NCBI GenBank assembly: GCA_036655975.1
Contig: JAVVPD010000031.1
Span: forward strand, 1-24,109
Direction: 5' to 3'
DNA: 24,109 bases
Source of the DNA: CASQEL01 sp036655975
Lineage (GTDB): Bacteria; Desulfobacterota; Desulfovibrionia; Desulfovibrionales; Desulfovibrionaceae
Both the position numbers and the translations under genes were made by a program. Position 1 is the stretch's first letter. Each line of letters opens with the position of its first letter. Positions 7,873-15,203 of this stretch are shown here, piece by piece. The notes below the pieces were generated by a model that did not search any database, was not told the origin of the DNA, and saw nothing but the letters and a program-made list of their open reading frames with translations.

Positions 7873-7893
7873 GTAAGCCACAATGTGGCTTAC
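7873..7893. repeat. Perfect 21-nt inverted repeat between divergent genes
   Basis: GTAAGCCAC, AAT, GTGGCTTAC: arms of 9 bp with a 3-nt centre. It lies in the 331-bp AT-rich space between the binding-protein gene (minus) and the PilZ gene (plus). A dimeric repressor operator or a small hairpin are both possible. Confidence 0.6.
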
Positions 7894-7929
7894 ACGCATA
7901 GAGTGGTGACAGCGCCAGAGAAATGTATA

Positions 7930-7958
7930 TTCACATGCTCAATATATATTTTTATATA
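7930..7958 (+). promoter_or_regulatory. Putative promoter of the PilZ gene
   Basis: TTCACA (7930-7935), 17 nt, TATATA (7953-7958). It would give a leader of about 90 nt. The surrounding 7941-7965 tract is almost pure A/T, so chance matches are likely. The rest of 7728-8058 shows only A/T-rich sequence and the inverted repeat at 7873-7893. Confidence 0.3.
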
Positions 7959-8058
7959 TTTTTTGAAAAACTTGTTGATTAGATCTTGTGGTTTTTGTTG
8001 CAACAGGCTAGCTTAATCCAGTCAATAATTGAAGTCGTCTACGATAATTGAGGTGGTT

Positions 8059-8682
8059 ATGCGGGTAAGCTCCAATGCTGCGGTGTATCAAAATCCCAGT
8101 TTTGTGGAACGTCGGAAGAGTTTCCGTGTTTGTCCGCCGCCGAGCTTGGTTAGGGAAATCGCGTTGTGGTTTAAGGCCCCGTGTGCCACCCCTACCTTGA
8201 ACTTAACGGAATTAGGGGTGCCGCACTTATTGTCCATGCACGGCGAGAAAAAAATACAGATCAAAAATATTAGCGCGGCGGGCATCTGCTTTTCCATCGA
8301 CAAAGCCGCATTTCCCCCCAGTAGTTTACTTAAGTGCGGGCATTGCTATATTTATTTAAAATTATTGACGCCCTTACCGGGAAAAAACACCTTGCGTTGT
8401 CTGTTGCTGGGGATGAAGCTTTTGGGGCTTTCCAGTGACGAAAATACCGTGCAATTGCGCTGTCAAACCATTACCCGCGCCAAGCCCGCAGGGGCCAGCA
8501 AGAGCTTTTCGCTGTTTAATGCGGATCGTGTGGGCATTAAGGAAATAAGCGTGTGGTGTGATGAAATAGCCCGCATGGGTCGGGGGCTGTTGCCGCCGAT
8601 TACGACCTGTCTGGATATGGAAAATCTGCTTGTGGAAATATTTTTACAGCAGAGCACCACAGAAAATATTGTTTCGCCTTAG
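8059..8682 (+). CDS. PilZ-domain protein, putative c-di-GMP receptor
   Basis: 207 aa. PilZ domains bind cyclic di-GMP and usually act on motility, adhesion or polysaccharide. Seen: the RxxxR arginine motif in VERRKSFRV near the N-terminus and, about 70 residues later, NISAAGICF, matching the [DN]xSxxG motif. Both c-di-GMP contact motifs are therefore present. The segment between them is longer than in minimal PilZ domains (it includes LLSMHGEKKI). The C-terminal third (after about residue 150) is not recognised. ATG 8059 with GAGG 5 nt upstream is chosen over TTG 8029. No flagellar or polysaccharide gene is adjacent, so the output is unknown. Confidence 0.75.
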   Translation: MRVSSNAAVYQNPSFVERRKSFRVCPPPSLVREIALWFKAPCATPTLNLTELGVPHLLSMHGEKKIQIKNISAAGICFSIDKAAFPPSSLLKCGHCYIYLKLLTPLPGKNTLRCLLLGMKLLGLSSDENTVQLRCQTITRAKPAGASKSFSLFNADRVGIKEISVWCDEIARMGRGLLPPITTCLDMENLLVEIFLQQSTTENIVSP

Positions 8683-8872
8683 TAAGCGTAGCTTTGGCTG
8701 CTCCGTCCGTAAAGGGCACAAAACTTTTCGCGTGCTTCTCCCCCCCCTTCCCTATCATTTACGCCATAGATAGGTATTTCCCTTAGCCTGTTGCGCTGCT
8801 TGGGCGTGTGGTGCCTCGTGCATGCCATGCTGAAGCTGCTTACGCTATGGCTTAGGGTGATTGCTGCTTGTG
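8683..8872. other. Convergent gap without recognised features
   Basis: About 190 bp between the stops of the PilZ gene and the small HTH gene. It has C-rich runs (about 8740-8750) but no convincing terminator hairpin with a T run on either strand. Confidence 0.5.
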
Positions 8873-9103
8873 CTATGTACTTGTTTTATCGTGCCTTCCT
8901 GTGGGATGATGCTCAAATAAATCTTTTACATTGAGATTCAGCGCGTGGGCAATTTTTTCCAGCGTGTTCAAGCTACAAGAACCGATTCGGGTTTTGCGGG
9001 CTGAGGCGATAGTCGCTGGGCTTAGGTTGGTTAAAAATTGTAATTCGTCATACGTGATGCCTTTTTCTTTCATGATAAAAGCGACCTTGCTGGTAAAGGG
9101 CAT
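8873..9103 (-). CDS. Small XRE-family HTH transcriptional regulator
   Basis: 76 aa, essentially a single Cro/CI-type helix-turn-helix domain: MKEKGITYDELQFLTNLS, then PATIASARKTRIGSCSLNTL as turn and recognition helix, then LEKIAHALNLNVKDLFEHH, a typical end of HTH_3/HTH_26 domains. ATG 9103 is strongly favoured: AGGAGG sits 5 nt upstream on the minus strand, while the GTG two codons earlier would overlap that site. No partner gene (toxin, methylase, phage gene) is adjacent, so it appears to be a stand-alone regulator. It is divergent from the 470-bp AT-rich region ahead of topA, which may contain its targets. Confidence 0.8.
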   Translation of the reverse strand: MPFTSKVAFIMKEKGITYDELQFLTNLSPATIASARKTRIGSCSLNTLEKIAHALNLNVKDLFEHHPTGRHDKTST

Positions 9104-9412
9104 GTGCACCTCCTATAAGGTACCATATACCGAAAGCATTCTTGCTATACACTTCATTTATCCATAATATTTAGGGTGCCAATATTGCTAAGAAATCAAA
9201 TTATACATGTTATATTTCTGTTCTAGATATTGTTTGAAAGATTTTTATATCGAAATTTAATATAAAAGTTGTTTTTGAGAAAAAATGAAGATATTTTTTC
9301 TTATCTTGGTATTAATTTATACTATGATGCCAATAAGTAATGCCCTATTCGTATAGAAAGGCCCTTTTTTGCGGTTCGGGGGGAGGTGGCTGACGGCAGG
9401 CAGCGCTTTATG
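9104..9412. other. AT-rich non-coding region ahead of topA
   Basis: No gene is seen. It holds a TATACT box (9318-9323) with a poor -35; a weak hairpin with a CTAT/ATAG core at about 9346-9362 followed by a T run (9365-9370); and GCTTTA-TGC-TAAAGC (9405-9419) followed by ATTTTT, which resembles a terminator. The upstream half is AT-rich and curved-DNA-like. Confidence 0.4.
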
Positions 9413-9481
9413 CTAAAGCATTTTTGATTCCAGACGCTCCCTCCGGCGCTTTACGGCGAAAGTACATTTCGCCTACGCCTA
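9413..9481 (+). repeat. 69-bp repeat, copy 1 (inverted partner at 12379-12447)
   Basis: From CTAAAGCATTTTTGATTCC to CGCCTACGCCTA it is, by base-by-base reading, the exact reverse complement of 12379-12447. With one mismatch the match continues about 8 nt into GGGGCGG. An internal hairpin GGCGAAA-GTACA-TTTCGCC lies at 9455-9473. Intergenic, ahead of the topA promoter. Confidence 0.93.
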
Positions 9482-9515
9482 GGGGGCGGACACAGCGGCT
9501 CTGCGTACTTTCAAC

Positions 9516-9543
9516 TTGACGAATGTGGGTATTGTCGTATGTT
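9516..9543 (+). promoter_or_regulatory. Putative topA promoter
   Basis: TTGACG (9516-9521), 16 nt, TATGTT (9538-9543), predicting a short leader of about 23 nt before the topA ATG. It lies inside the segment bounded by the 69-bp inverted repeats. Confidence 0.5.
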
Positions 9544-9572
9544 CCCAGCAAATGAATCATACAGGAAAAAAC

Positions 9573-11816
9573 ATGGCAAAACATTTGATCATCGTGGAAT
9601 CACCGGCTAAGGTCAAAACCATCAAGAAATTTTTGGGGGCCACGTATACGGTGCAAGCCAGCGTGGGGCACATCCGCGATCTCCCCTCCAGCACATTGGG
9701 CGTGGACGAAGCCAATAATTTTGCGCCGCATTATCAGGTCATTGACAATAAACAAAAAGTTGTAGATGCCTTGCGGAGCGCCGCTGCCAAAGCTGATACC
9801 GTGTTTTTGGCCCCCGACCCCGACCGCGAAGGTGAAGCCATTGCGTGGCATATTGCCGAAGTTATCAAAGATAAAGCCAAAGATATAAAGCGGATACAAT
9901 TCAACGAAATTACTGCCAAAGCCGTCAAGGAAGCCCTTGAAAATCCGCGTGAACTGAATGTAAATTTGTTTGACGCACAACAGGCCCGCCGTGTCCTTGA
10001 TAGGCTGGTAGGGTATAAAATATCGCCCTTGCTGTGGAAAAATGTTAAGCGGGGCATTTCCGCCGGTCGGGTTCAGTCTGTGGCGCTGCGCCTGATTGTT
10101 GAGCGCGAAGAAGAACGCCGCGCCTTTAACCCAGAAGAATACTGGTTGTTCAAAGCCGTGCTGGCGGGGGCCACTCCTCCCCCTTTTAAAGCCGAACTTG
10201 CCAAGGTTGAAGGCAAAAAAGCCCGCATCCCCGATGCCGCTGCGGCGGAAGCTTTGTATGCCGCGCTGTTAGAGAAGCCTTTCACCGTGACCAGTATTGA
10301 AGAAAAAGAACGCAAAAAAGCTCCGCTTCCTCCCTTTATCACTTCCACTTTGCAGCAGGCCGCCAACCAGCGTTTAAACTACACCGCCAAGCGCACCATG
10401 ACCATTGCCCAGCGCCTTTATGAAGGGGTAGATATCAGCGATGTGGGCACAACGGCTCTGATTACCTACATGCGTACGGATTCGTTTCGTATTGCTGATG
10501 AAGCCCGCGACGCGGCTGCCGCGTATATTAGCGCAACCTGGGGTAAAAAACATCTGCCGGCCAAGCCCCGTGTTTATAAATCCAAGGGCAACGCGCAAGA
10601 CGCCCACGAAGCCATCCGCCCTGTGGATGTTACTATTAGCCCTGAAATGGTCAAGGGTGATCTGCCCCCCGATCAATATAACGTGTACCGGCTCATTTGG
10701 TCGCGTTTTGTGGCTTCGCAAATGGCGAGTGCCAGCTTCCATGATACCACCGTGGGCATCGTGTGCGGGCCTTCAGAATGGCGCGCCAAGGGCGAACGCC
10801 TGCTGTTTGCGGGCTGGCTTGACGCTATGCCCCGTTCGGCGGAAGAACTCAGCACGGAACTCCCTGCCTTGAGCCAAGGCGAAGTGCTTGGCGTTGAAAG
10901 CCTCACCAAGGAACAGAAATTTACCCTCCCTCCCCCGCGCTACACCGAAGCCTCGCTCGTGCGTGAATTGGAAGAACGCGGCATCGGTCGCCCTTCCACC
11001 TACGCCAGCATTATTTCTACTCTTCAAGACCGTGATTACGTGCATCTGGAAGAAAAGCACTTTGCCCCCACTGACCTTGGCGGCATTGTGTGCGATAAAT
11101 TGCGTGAGCATTTTGCGACCCTGATGGATGTGGGCTTTACCGCCCAAATGGAAGAAAATCTTGATAAAGTTGCTGAGGGGGAACGCAATTGGGTGGATCT
11201 TATGCAAGACTTTGCCGCCGACTTCAACCCCACCTTGGCCGCCGCTGCGGAACATATGGCTGGGGTCAAAGGGGGCGTTGCCACCAGTGTCGTCTGCCCT
11301 GAATGCGGTAAACCTATGGTGGTGAAATTTGGTAAAGCCGGAACCTTTCTGGCCTGCTCGGGCTATCCCGAATGCCGCCACACGACCAATTTTGAGCGCG
11401 ATGAAAAAGGCGAAATTCACCCCGTCGAAAGGGAAAAGCCGGACTTGGAAGTCGTGGGCAGCTGTCCTTTGTGCGGCAGTGACCTTGTTGTCAAAAAATC
11501 CCGCACGGGCAGCCGTTTTATCGCCTGCACCGGCTATCCCAAGTGCAAGTATGCGGCCCCCTTTTCCACCAATGTTCCTTGCCCTCGGGAAGGCTGTACG
11601 GGCACGCTGGTGGAAAAAAGTTCTAAACGCGGGAAAATATTTTATTCTTGTGACCAATTTCCTCAATGCGATTTTGCCTTGTGGGATTGGCCCGTGCCCG
11701 GCACCTGCCCCGAATGCGGCTCGCCCGTGCTGGTGCGTAAAGTGGGGCGCAATGGGACGCGTATTGCTTGCCCGACCAAAGGCTGTAAATATGTGTTAAG
11801 CACCGAGGAAGAATAA
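9573..11816 (+). CDS. topA: DNA topoisomerase I (type IA)
   Basis: 747 aa. Relaxes negative supercoils by transient single-strand breaks. Seen: TOPRIM domain from residue 3 (HLIIVESPAKVKTIKK) with the DPDREGE metal site at about 81-87; the catalytic Tyr at about 299 in LITYMRTDSF; GYKISPLLWKN; and GIGRPSTYASII. The C-terminus from about 575 carries four Cys4 zinc-ribbon repeats of the topoisomerase C4 type (CPECGKP, CPLCGSD, CPREGCTG, CPECGSP, each followed about 20 residues on by its second cysteine pair). ATG 9573 has AGGA 7 nt upstream; an in-frame TTG at 9516 is rejected because it is the likely -35 box. E. coli TopA is longer (865 aa) with fewer intact zinc sites. Confidence 0.97.
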   Translation: MAKHLIIVESPAKVKTIKKFLGATYTVQASVGHIRDLPSSTLGVDEANNFAPHYQVIDNKQKVVDALRSAAAKADTVFLAPDPDREGEAIAWHIAEVIKDKAKDIKRIQFNEITAKAVKEALENPRELNVNLFDAQQARRVLDRLVGYKISPLLWKNVKRGISAGRVQSVALRLIVEREEERRAFNPEEYWLFKAVLAGATPPPFKAELAKVEGKKARIPDAAAAEALYAALLEKPFTVTSIEEKERKKAPLPPFITSTLQQAANQRLNYTAKRTMTIAQRLYEGVDISDVGTTALITYMRTDSFRIADEARDAAAAYISATWGKKHLPAKPRVYKSKGNAQDAHEAIRPVDVTISPEMVKGDLPPDQYNVYRLIWSRFVASQMASASFHDTTVGIVCGPSEWRAKGERLLFAGWLDAMPRSAEELSTELPALSQGEVLGVESLTKEQKFTLPPPRYTEASLVRELEERGIGRPSTYASIISTLQDRDYVHLEEKHFAPTDLGGIVCDKLREHFATLMDVGFTAQMEENLDKVAEGERNWVDLMQDFAADFNPTLAAAAEHMAGVKGGVATSVVCPECGKPMVVKFGKAGTFLACSGYPECRHTTNFERDEKGEIHPVEREKPDLEVVGSCPLCGSDLVVKKSRTGSRFIACTGYPKCKYAAPFSTNVPCPREGCTGTLVEKSSKRGKIFYSCDQFPQCDFALWDWPVPGTCPECGSPVLVRKVGRNGTRIACPTKGCKYVLSTEEE

Positions 11817-11947
11817 GCGGGCCAGCACGGGCGACAGAATGGGATTGACAGGGGATTTTTTTTCTGTGATGGTCTTTGCGCGTTGCAGCCTTTGCACATG
11901 TTCTTGAGACAGTCCATTGGTGAGTTTGCTCGTAAGCGTGAGCCGGG

Positions 11948-11985
11948 CGAAATATTTGCAACGAATATGAAACGCGAATATTTCG
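11948..11985 (+). repeat. 9-bp inverted repeat ahead of infA
   Basis: CGAAATATT (11948-11956) and AATATTTCG (11977-11985) with a 20-nt spacer, about 95 nt before the infA start. It could be a hairpin in a long infA leader or an operator. The 264-bp topA-infA gap also has a perfect TTGACA at 11845-11850 without a good -10, and TTGACT at 12012-12017 with GATATG 19 nt on; neither is a convincing promoter. Confidence 0.5.
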
Positions 11986-12080
11986 TAGGTGTTAGCAAGG
12001 CCGTGTTCTTGTTGACTAAGGTTGCGTTCCCCCGGGGATATGTAACAGCCTGCTCACAGCACGGCAATTCTGGAGGTAGT

Positions 12081-12299
12081 ATGGCGAAAGAAGGAGCCAT
12101 TGAAGTTGACGGTGTTGTGCAGGAAGCCCTGCCCAATGCGATGTTTCGGGTCGAATTAGAAAACGGGCATGTGGTACTTGCCCACATTTCCGGCAAAATG
12201 CGCAAATTCTATATCCGTATTCTTCCCGGCGACCGAGTTAAGGTGGAATTGTCCCCCTATGACTTGACCCGTGGGCGCATTACTTACCGCATGAAATAG
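12081..12299 (+). CDS. infA: Translation initiation factor IF-1
   Basis: 72 aa, exactly the usual length. IF-1 binds the ribosomal A site during initiation and helps IF-2 and IF-3. Seen: a single S1/OB-fold domain, MAKEGAIEVDGVVQEALPNA, MFRVELENGHVVLAHISGKM, RKFYIRILPGDRVKVELSPYD and the closing LTRGRITYR. ATG 12081 has GGAGG 4 nt upstream. A 264-bp leader region separates it from topA, so it probably has its own promoter. It is followed by a strong terminator, so it is likely monocistronic. The early residues (KEGAIEVDG) agree with other bacterial IF-1. Confidence 0.98.
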   Translation: MAKEGAIEVDGVVQEALPNAMFRVELENGHVVLAHISGKMRKFYIRILPGDRVKVELSPYDLTRGRITYRMK

Positions 12300-12330
12300 A
12301 CGGCGATATACGCAAGGAATTTAAAAAATT

Positions 12331-12362
12331 AAGCCCTGAAAGCCTATGCTTTCAGGGCTTTT
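12331..12362 (+). terminator. Terminator of infA, probably bidirectional
   Basis: Perfect 13-bp stem AAGCCCTGAAAGC / GCTTTCAGGGCTT (12331-12343, 12348-12360) with loop CTAT, ending in TTTT. Read on the minus strand the stem is followed by TTAATTTTTT, so it can also stop transcription coming from lgt. Confidence 0.9.
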
Positions 12363-12378
12363 CGCGTCGCCCGCCCCG

Positions 12379-12447
12379 TAGGCGTAGGCGAAATGTACTT
12401 TCGCCGTAAAGCGCCGGAGGGAGCGTCTGGAATCAAAAATGCTTTAG
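12379..12447 (-). repeat. 69-bp repeat, copy 2 (inverted partner of 9413-9481)
   Basis: Exact reverse complement of copy 1. It lies between the infA terminator and the lgt terminator, so topA, its promoter, infA and the infA terminator lie wholly between the two copies. Match breaks at CTAAAGCA on one side and after CGCCTA, apart from a few more bases, on the other. Confidence 0.93.
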
Positions 12448-12474
12448 TGTTGCGTGCTCAACATAACAAGTATG

Positions 12475-12503
12475 GTAAAAAATACCGCACGAGGGGCGGT
12501 ATT
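12475..12503 (-). terminator. Terminator of the lgt operon
   Basis: Minus strand: AATACCGC (12503-12496), 7-nt loop, GCGGTATT (12488-12481), then a T run (to about 12476). It overlaps the lgt stop codon. Confidence 0.85.
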
Positions 12504-13278
12504 ATTTATAGCCATTCCTGAAAAACAGCCAGAGCCCTACGACCAGCAAAGGCAGACAAAGCAATTGCCCCATGGTGAGCCAGCCCAAGGCAAGATAGCC
12601 GAGATTGGCGTCGGGAGTGCGTACAAATTCTACACCGAAGCGGAAGACGGCATACCCTATGGCGAACAGGCCGGATACCGCACCGGAAGGGCGCTTACGG
12701 GTGCTGTATATCCAGACTATGACGAACAGGATCAAGCCTTCAAAAAAAGCTTCGTACAATTGCGAGGGGTGCCGGGGCAGGGGGCCACTGTGAGGGAAGA
12801 CCATGCCCCAAGCGGAGTTGGTGACATTGCCCCACAGTTCACCGTTGATGAAATTGCCGATGCGCCCCCAAAAAAGTCCGGTAGGTACAAGGGGCGCCAC
12901 AAAGTCAGAAACTTCCAAAAAAGTGCGTCCACTGCGGCGGGCATATAGCCAGAAGGCTACGAGAACCCCCAGCAAACCGCCGTGGAAGGACATGCCGCCG
13001 TTCCAGATACGGAAAATTTCGGTAGGGTCGCGCAGATAGGTGGGGAGGTCATAAAAAAGCACATAGCCCAGGCGGCCCCCAATAATAACCCCCAGCATGA
13101 CCATAAGCAGCATGTCGTCCAATTGGGGGGCTGTCCAGCCAGATTTGGGGCGGCTAACGCGATAGCGGGCCAGCAACCAACCGGTGGTGAAGGCCAGCAA
13201 ATACATGATGCCGTACCAGCGCAATTGCAAAGGCCCCAGTGACAAGGCCACAGGGTCAAAGGAAGGATAGCTCAACAT
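12502..13278 (-). CDS. lgt: Prolipoprotein diacylglyceryl transferase
   Basis: 258 aa. Inner-membrane enzyme that moves diacylglyceryl from phosphatidylglycerol to the lipobox Cys of prolipoproteins, the first step of lipoprotein maturation. Seen: LQLRWYGIMYLLAF, GGRLGYVLFYD, the family signature GRIGNFINGELWG, HPSQLYEA, FHGGLLG and about seven hydrophobic segments. The ATG at 13278 overlaps the moaC stop by 7 nt (ATGTTGA), which implies translational coupling. It is the last gene of a three-gene minus-strand operon ending at its own terminator. The product would act on the lipoprotein encoded at 16409-16729, among others. Confidence 0.97.
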   Translation of the reverse strand: MLSYPSFDPVALSLGPLQLRWYGIMYLLAFTTGWLLARYRVSRPKSGWTAPQLDDMLLMVMLGVIIGGRLGYVLFYDLPTYLRDPTEIFRIWNGGMSFHGGLLGVLVAFWLYARRSGRTFLEVSDFVAPLVPTGLFWGRIGNFINGELWGNVTNSAWGMVFPHSGPLPRHPSQLYEAFFEGLILFVIVWIYSTRKRPSGAVSGLFAIGYAVFRFGVEFVRTPDANLGYLALGWLTMGQLLCLPLLVVGLWLFFRNGYK

Positions 13279-13781
13279 GCGGGGGCCTTTGGGCTAGTGG
13301 GGCTTGGGGCGGTGAAAACGCCGCTTTTGCCGCCGGACTTGTGCAGCAAGCGTACCGTGTTGATGACAATATCTTTTTGCACGGCCTTACACATGTCGTA
13401 GATAGTGGCGGCCGCAATTTGGGCGGCGATAAGGGCTTCCATTTCCACGCCGGTGCGGTCTGTGGTGCGGGCCTCGGCTTCGATTCGCACGCTGGGCGGA
13501 TTTTCGCACACGCTGAAGCGCACGTCCACAAAGGACAGGGGCAGGGGGTGACACAGGGGGATGAGTTCTGCCGTGCGTTTAGCTGCCAGAATTCCGGCAA
13601 TCTTGGCGGTGGTGAGCACATCCCCCTTGGGCAGGGCGGCCTGTTTGAGCAGGGCCAAGGTGTGGGCGTTCATTTCCACCACCGCTTCTACAATAGCCAC
13701 GCGCTGTGTGGGCTGTTTGTGGCCCACATCGACCATGGTGATAGAGCCATGACTATCCATATGCGAAAAAGATGAATCCAT
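13272..13781 (-). CDS. moaC: Cyclic pyranopterin monophosphate synthase
   Basis: 169 aa. Second step of molybdenum (or tungsten) cofactor synthesis, forming cPMP from the MoaA product. Seen: KGDVLTTAKIAGILAAKRTA with the active-site Lys, ELIPLCHPLPLS, DRTGVEMEAL, YDMCKAVQKD with the catalytic Asp and Lys, and KSGGKSG near the end. The ATG at 13781 has only a weak AGGT upstream (about 11 nt); a second in-frame ATG seven codons on is possible. It lies 24 nt after the upstream membrane protein gene and overlaps lgt. No other moa gene is here. Sulfate reducers use this cofactor in formate dehydrogenases, among others. Confidence 0.96.
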   Translation of the reverse strand: MDSSFSHMDSHGSITMVDVGHKQPTQRVAIVEAVVEMNAHTLALLKQAALPKGDVLTTAKIAGILAAKRTAELIPLCHPLPLSFVDVRFSVCENPPSVRIEAEARTTDRTGVEMEALIAAQIAAATIYDMCKAVQKDIVINTVRLLHKSGGKSGVFTAPSPTSPKAPAC

Positions 13782-13805
13782 ACGTATTGTACCTAGGTTG
13801 AAGGT

Positions 13806-14987
13806 TTAACGGAGCCCCACCAGCCATTGCGCCCATGTGGGCGGGTGGGGGGCTTCGGGCGTGTACCAGCCCGAATCGCGATTACTGCCCGAAAAACTCA
13901 TGCGTAGGGCCACAAGTGTGCCATTGCTATCAAAGCGGGCGCGCAGGAGAAAGGGTATCTGACCGTCGCGCCGTAGGGCCATGAGCTTGCGGACAAAGGG
14001 AACAAGGGTGTTAAAGCGCAGATCGTAAAACAGGTATTCACTGCCGCCTTCCCACGTTTGGGTATATTGTAAGGGCAGCAAGGTAAAGCGAAAAAAGACC
14101 TTGCAGCCCCGGTCTAGCGCGGAGAGTTGGGCCACAAGGTTAGGATCAGCCGCCGGATAGGCATAGGTGCGGCTGGTGGGCTCGGCCAAGCCGTTGAGGC
14201 CTTGTTGATGCACAGTGCCGTATTCCCCGCCTGAAGGTGGCAGGGCGGAGGCTTTGAGCTGGAGCGGAGTTTCCAACTGTGGTGCCGCTGCCTCGGTGGC
14301 GTAGAGAATGCGCCAGTGCAGGGGGGAGAGGGCATCGGGGAGCACTGTGGGACTAAAAGGGGCTTGATCTGCCAGCCGGAGGAGTTCTTGTCCTTCAATC
14401 TGTTGCCGCCATAGAATGGTGGAGGCGGGGTACAGCACCATCCAAGCGCAGGCAGTAAAAAGGAAAGCACGGCGGGCTTGATGCCAAGGCGGCGAACCCG
14501 TGACCATGCGGGCACAATTGGTCGGAATACAGCAGCAGGCCAGAATCATGGGGATGAGTAGCCAAATGTCGATAATGAACATGCCATTGAAGCGGACGCG
14601 ATAGTCGGAAAAAGGCAGAAAAATCATAGTGCCGTAGGTTGTGATGCAGTCGAGATAGATATGCAGGGCGAACAGGCTCAAGGCCAGAGCGTAGGTTTGG
14701 GCGAAGCTCCAAGCGCGGGGGGTGGATTTTCGCCATAGGGGATACATAAACAGCGCCATAAGGCCGGCCAGCAGGGGCAAAGCCGCGAGAGAGTGGGTGA
14801 TACCCCGGTGCAGTAGGAGAAAATCTACGGGGCTCGGGGCGAAAAAAATATCCACATCCGGCGCGGCGGCCACCACCATGGCAAGGGGAAGCGCCCATCG
14901 GGTGGCGGGGCCGAGGGAGCGAGGGCTGAACGCTGTCCAAGTTTTATACAGCAGCGCTCCGCTGACAGCGTGGGTGAAGGTATCCAT
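13806..14987 (-). CDS. YdjM-type membrane-bound metal-dependent hydrolase
   Basis: 393 aa. The N-terminal half matches the inner-membrane YdjM/DUF457 group of putative metal-dependent hydrolases: MDTFTHAVSGALL, then AAPDVDIFF, LLHRGITHSLAALP and a later HIYLDCITTYGT, which supply the conserved His and Asp residues. Four to five hydrophobic segments lie in residues 1-190, and a long soluble C-terminal part (about 195-393) faces one side of the membrane. The reaction is unknown. The ATG at 14987 has only GGGG directly ahead of it. First gene of the minus-strand operon with moaC (24 nt away) and lgt; no functional link between the three is obvious. Confidence 0.8.
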   Translation of the reverse strand: MDTFTHAVSGALLYKTWTAFSPRSLGPATRWALPLAMVVAAAPDVDIFFAPSPVDFLLLHRGITHSLAALPLLAGLMALFMYPLWRKSTPRAWSFAQTYALALSLFALHIYLDCITTYGTMIFLPFSDYRVRFNGMFIIDIWLLIPMILACCCIPTNCARMVTGSPPWHQARRAFLFTACAWMVLYPASTILWRQQIEGQELLRLADQAPFSPTVLPDALSPLHWRILYATEAAAPQLETPLQLKASALPPSGGEYGTVHQQGLNGLAEPTSRTYAYPAADPNLVAQLSALDRGCKVFFRFTLLPLQYTQTWEGGSEYLFYDLRFNTLVPFVRKLMALRRDGQIPFLLRARFDSNGTLVALRMSFSGSNRDSGWYTPEAPHPPTWAQWLVGLR

Positions 14988-15072
14988 TCCCCATATATAC
15001 GGCAGAAGCCGCAGCGGGGCAAGTCACCGAAATTGACACGCCGCATGCCCGGGCTGTGGGCTGCGGTGGGAG

Positions 15073-15089
15073 TGCTAAATTTATTAGCA
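15073..15089. promoter_or_regulatory. Small palindrome in a divergent promoter region
   Basis: TGCTAA-ATTTA-TTAGCA, 6-bp arms with a 5-nt centre, in the 216-bp space between the YdjM-type gene (minus) and the DUF1269 gene (plus). Operator-like in size; no known regulator consensus recognised. Confidence 0.35.
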
Positions 15090-15124
15090 TATAAAATTAT
15101 TTCTTTTTTTATATCTATAAATAC

Positions 15125-15152
15125 TTGCCTCGGACTGCTTCCGTCTTATGTA
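15125..15152 (+). promoter_or_regulatory. Putative promoter of the DUF1269 gene
   Basis: TTGCCT (15125-15130), 16 nt, TATGTA (15147-15152), giving a leader of about 45 nt ending in AGGAGG (15193-15198), 5 nt from the ATG. Confidence 0.4.
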
Positions 15153-15203
15153 TAGCTCCAACACTATTGTTATAACGCCTAACCCTTTTTTTAGGAGGAT
15201 AGT

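Noticed and set aside
8025..8051. Direct repeat ATAATTGA (8025-8032, 8044-8051) before the PilZ gene
   Set aside because: Eight-base AT-rich repeats are expected by chance in this AT-rich leader.
10773..11666. Minus-strand open frame of 297 codons opposite topA
   Set aside because: Composition is a shadow of the topA frame, including the zinc-ribbon part; no ribosome site or known domain.
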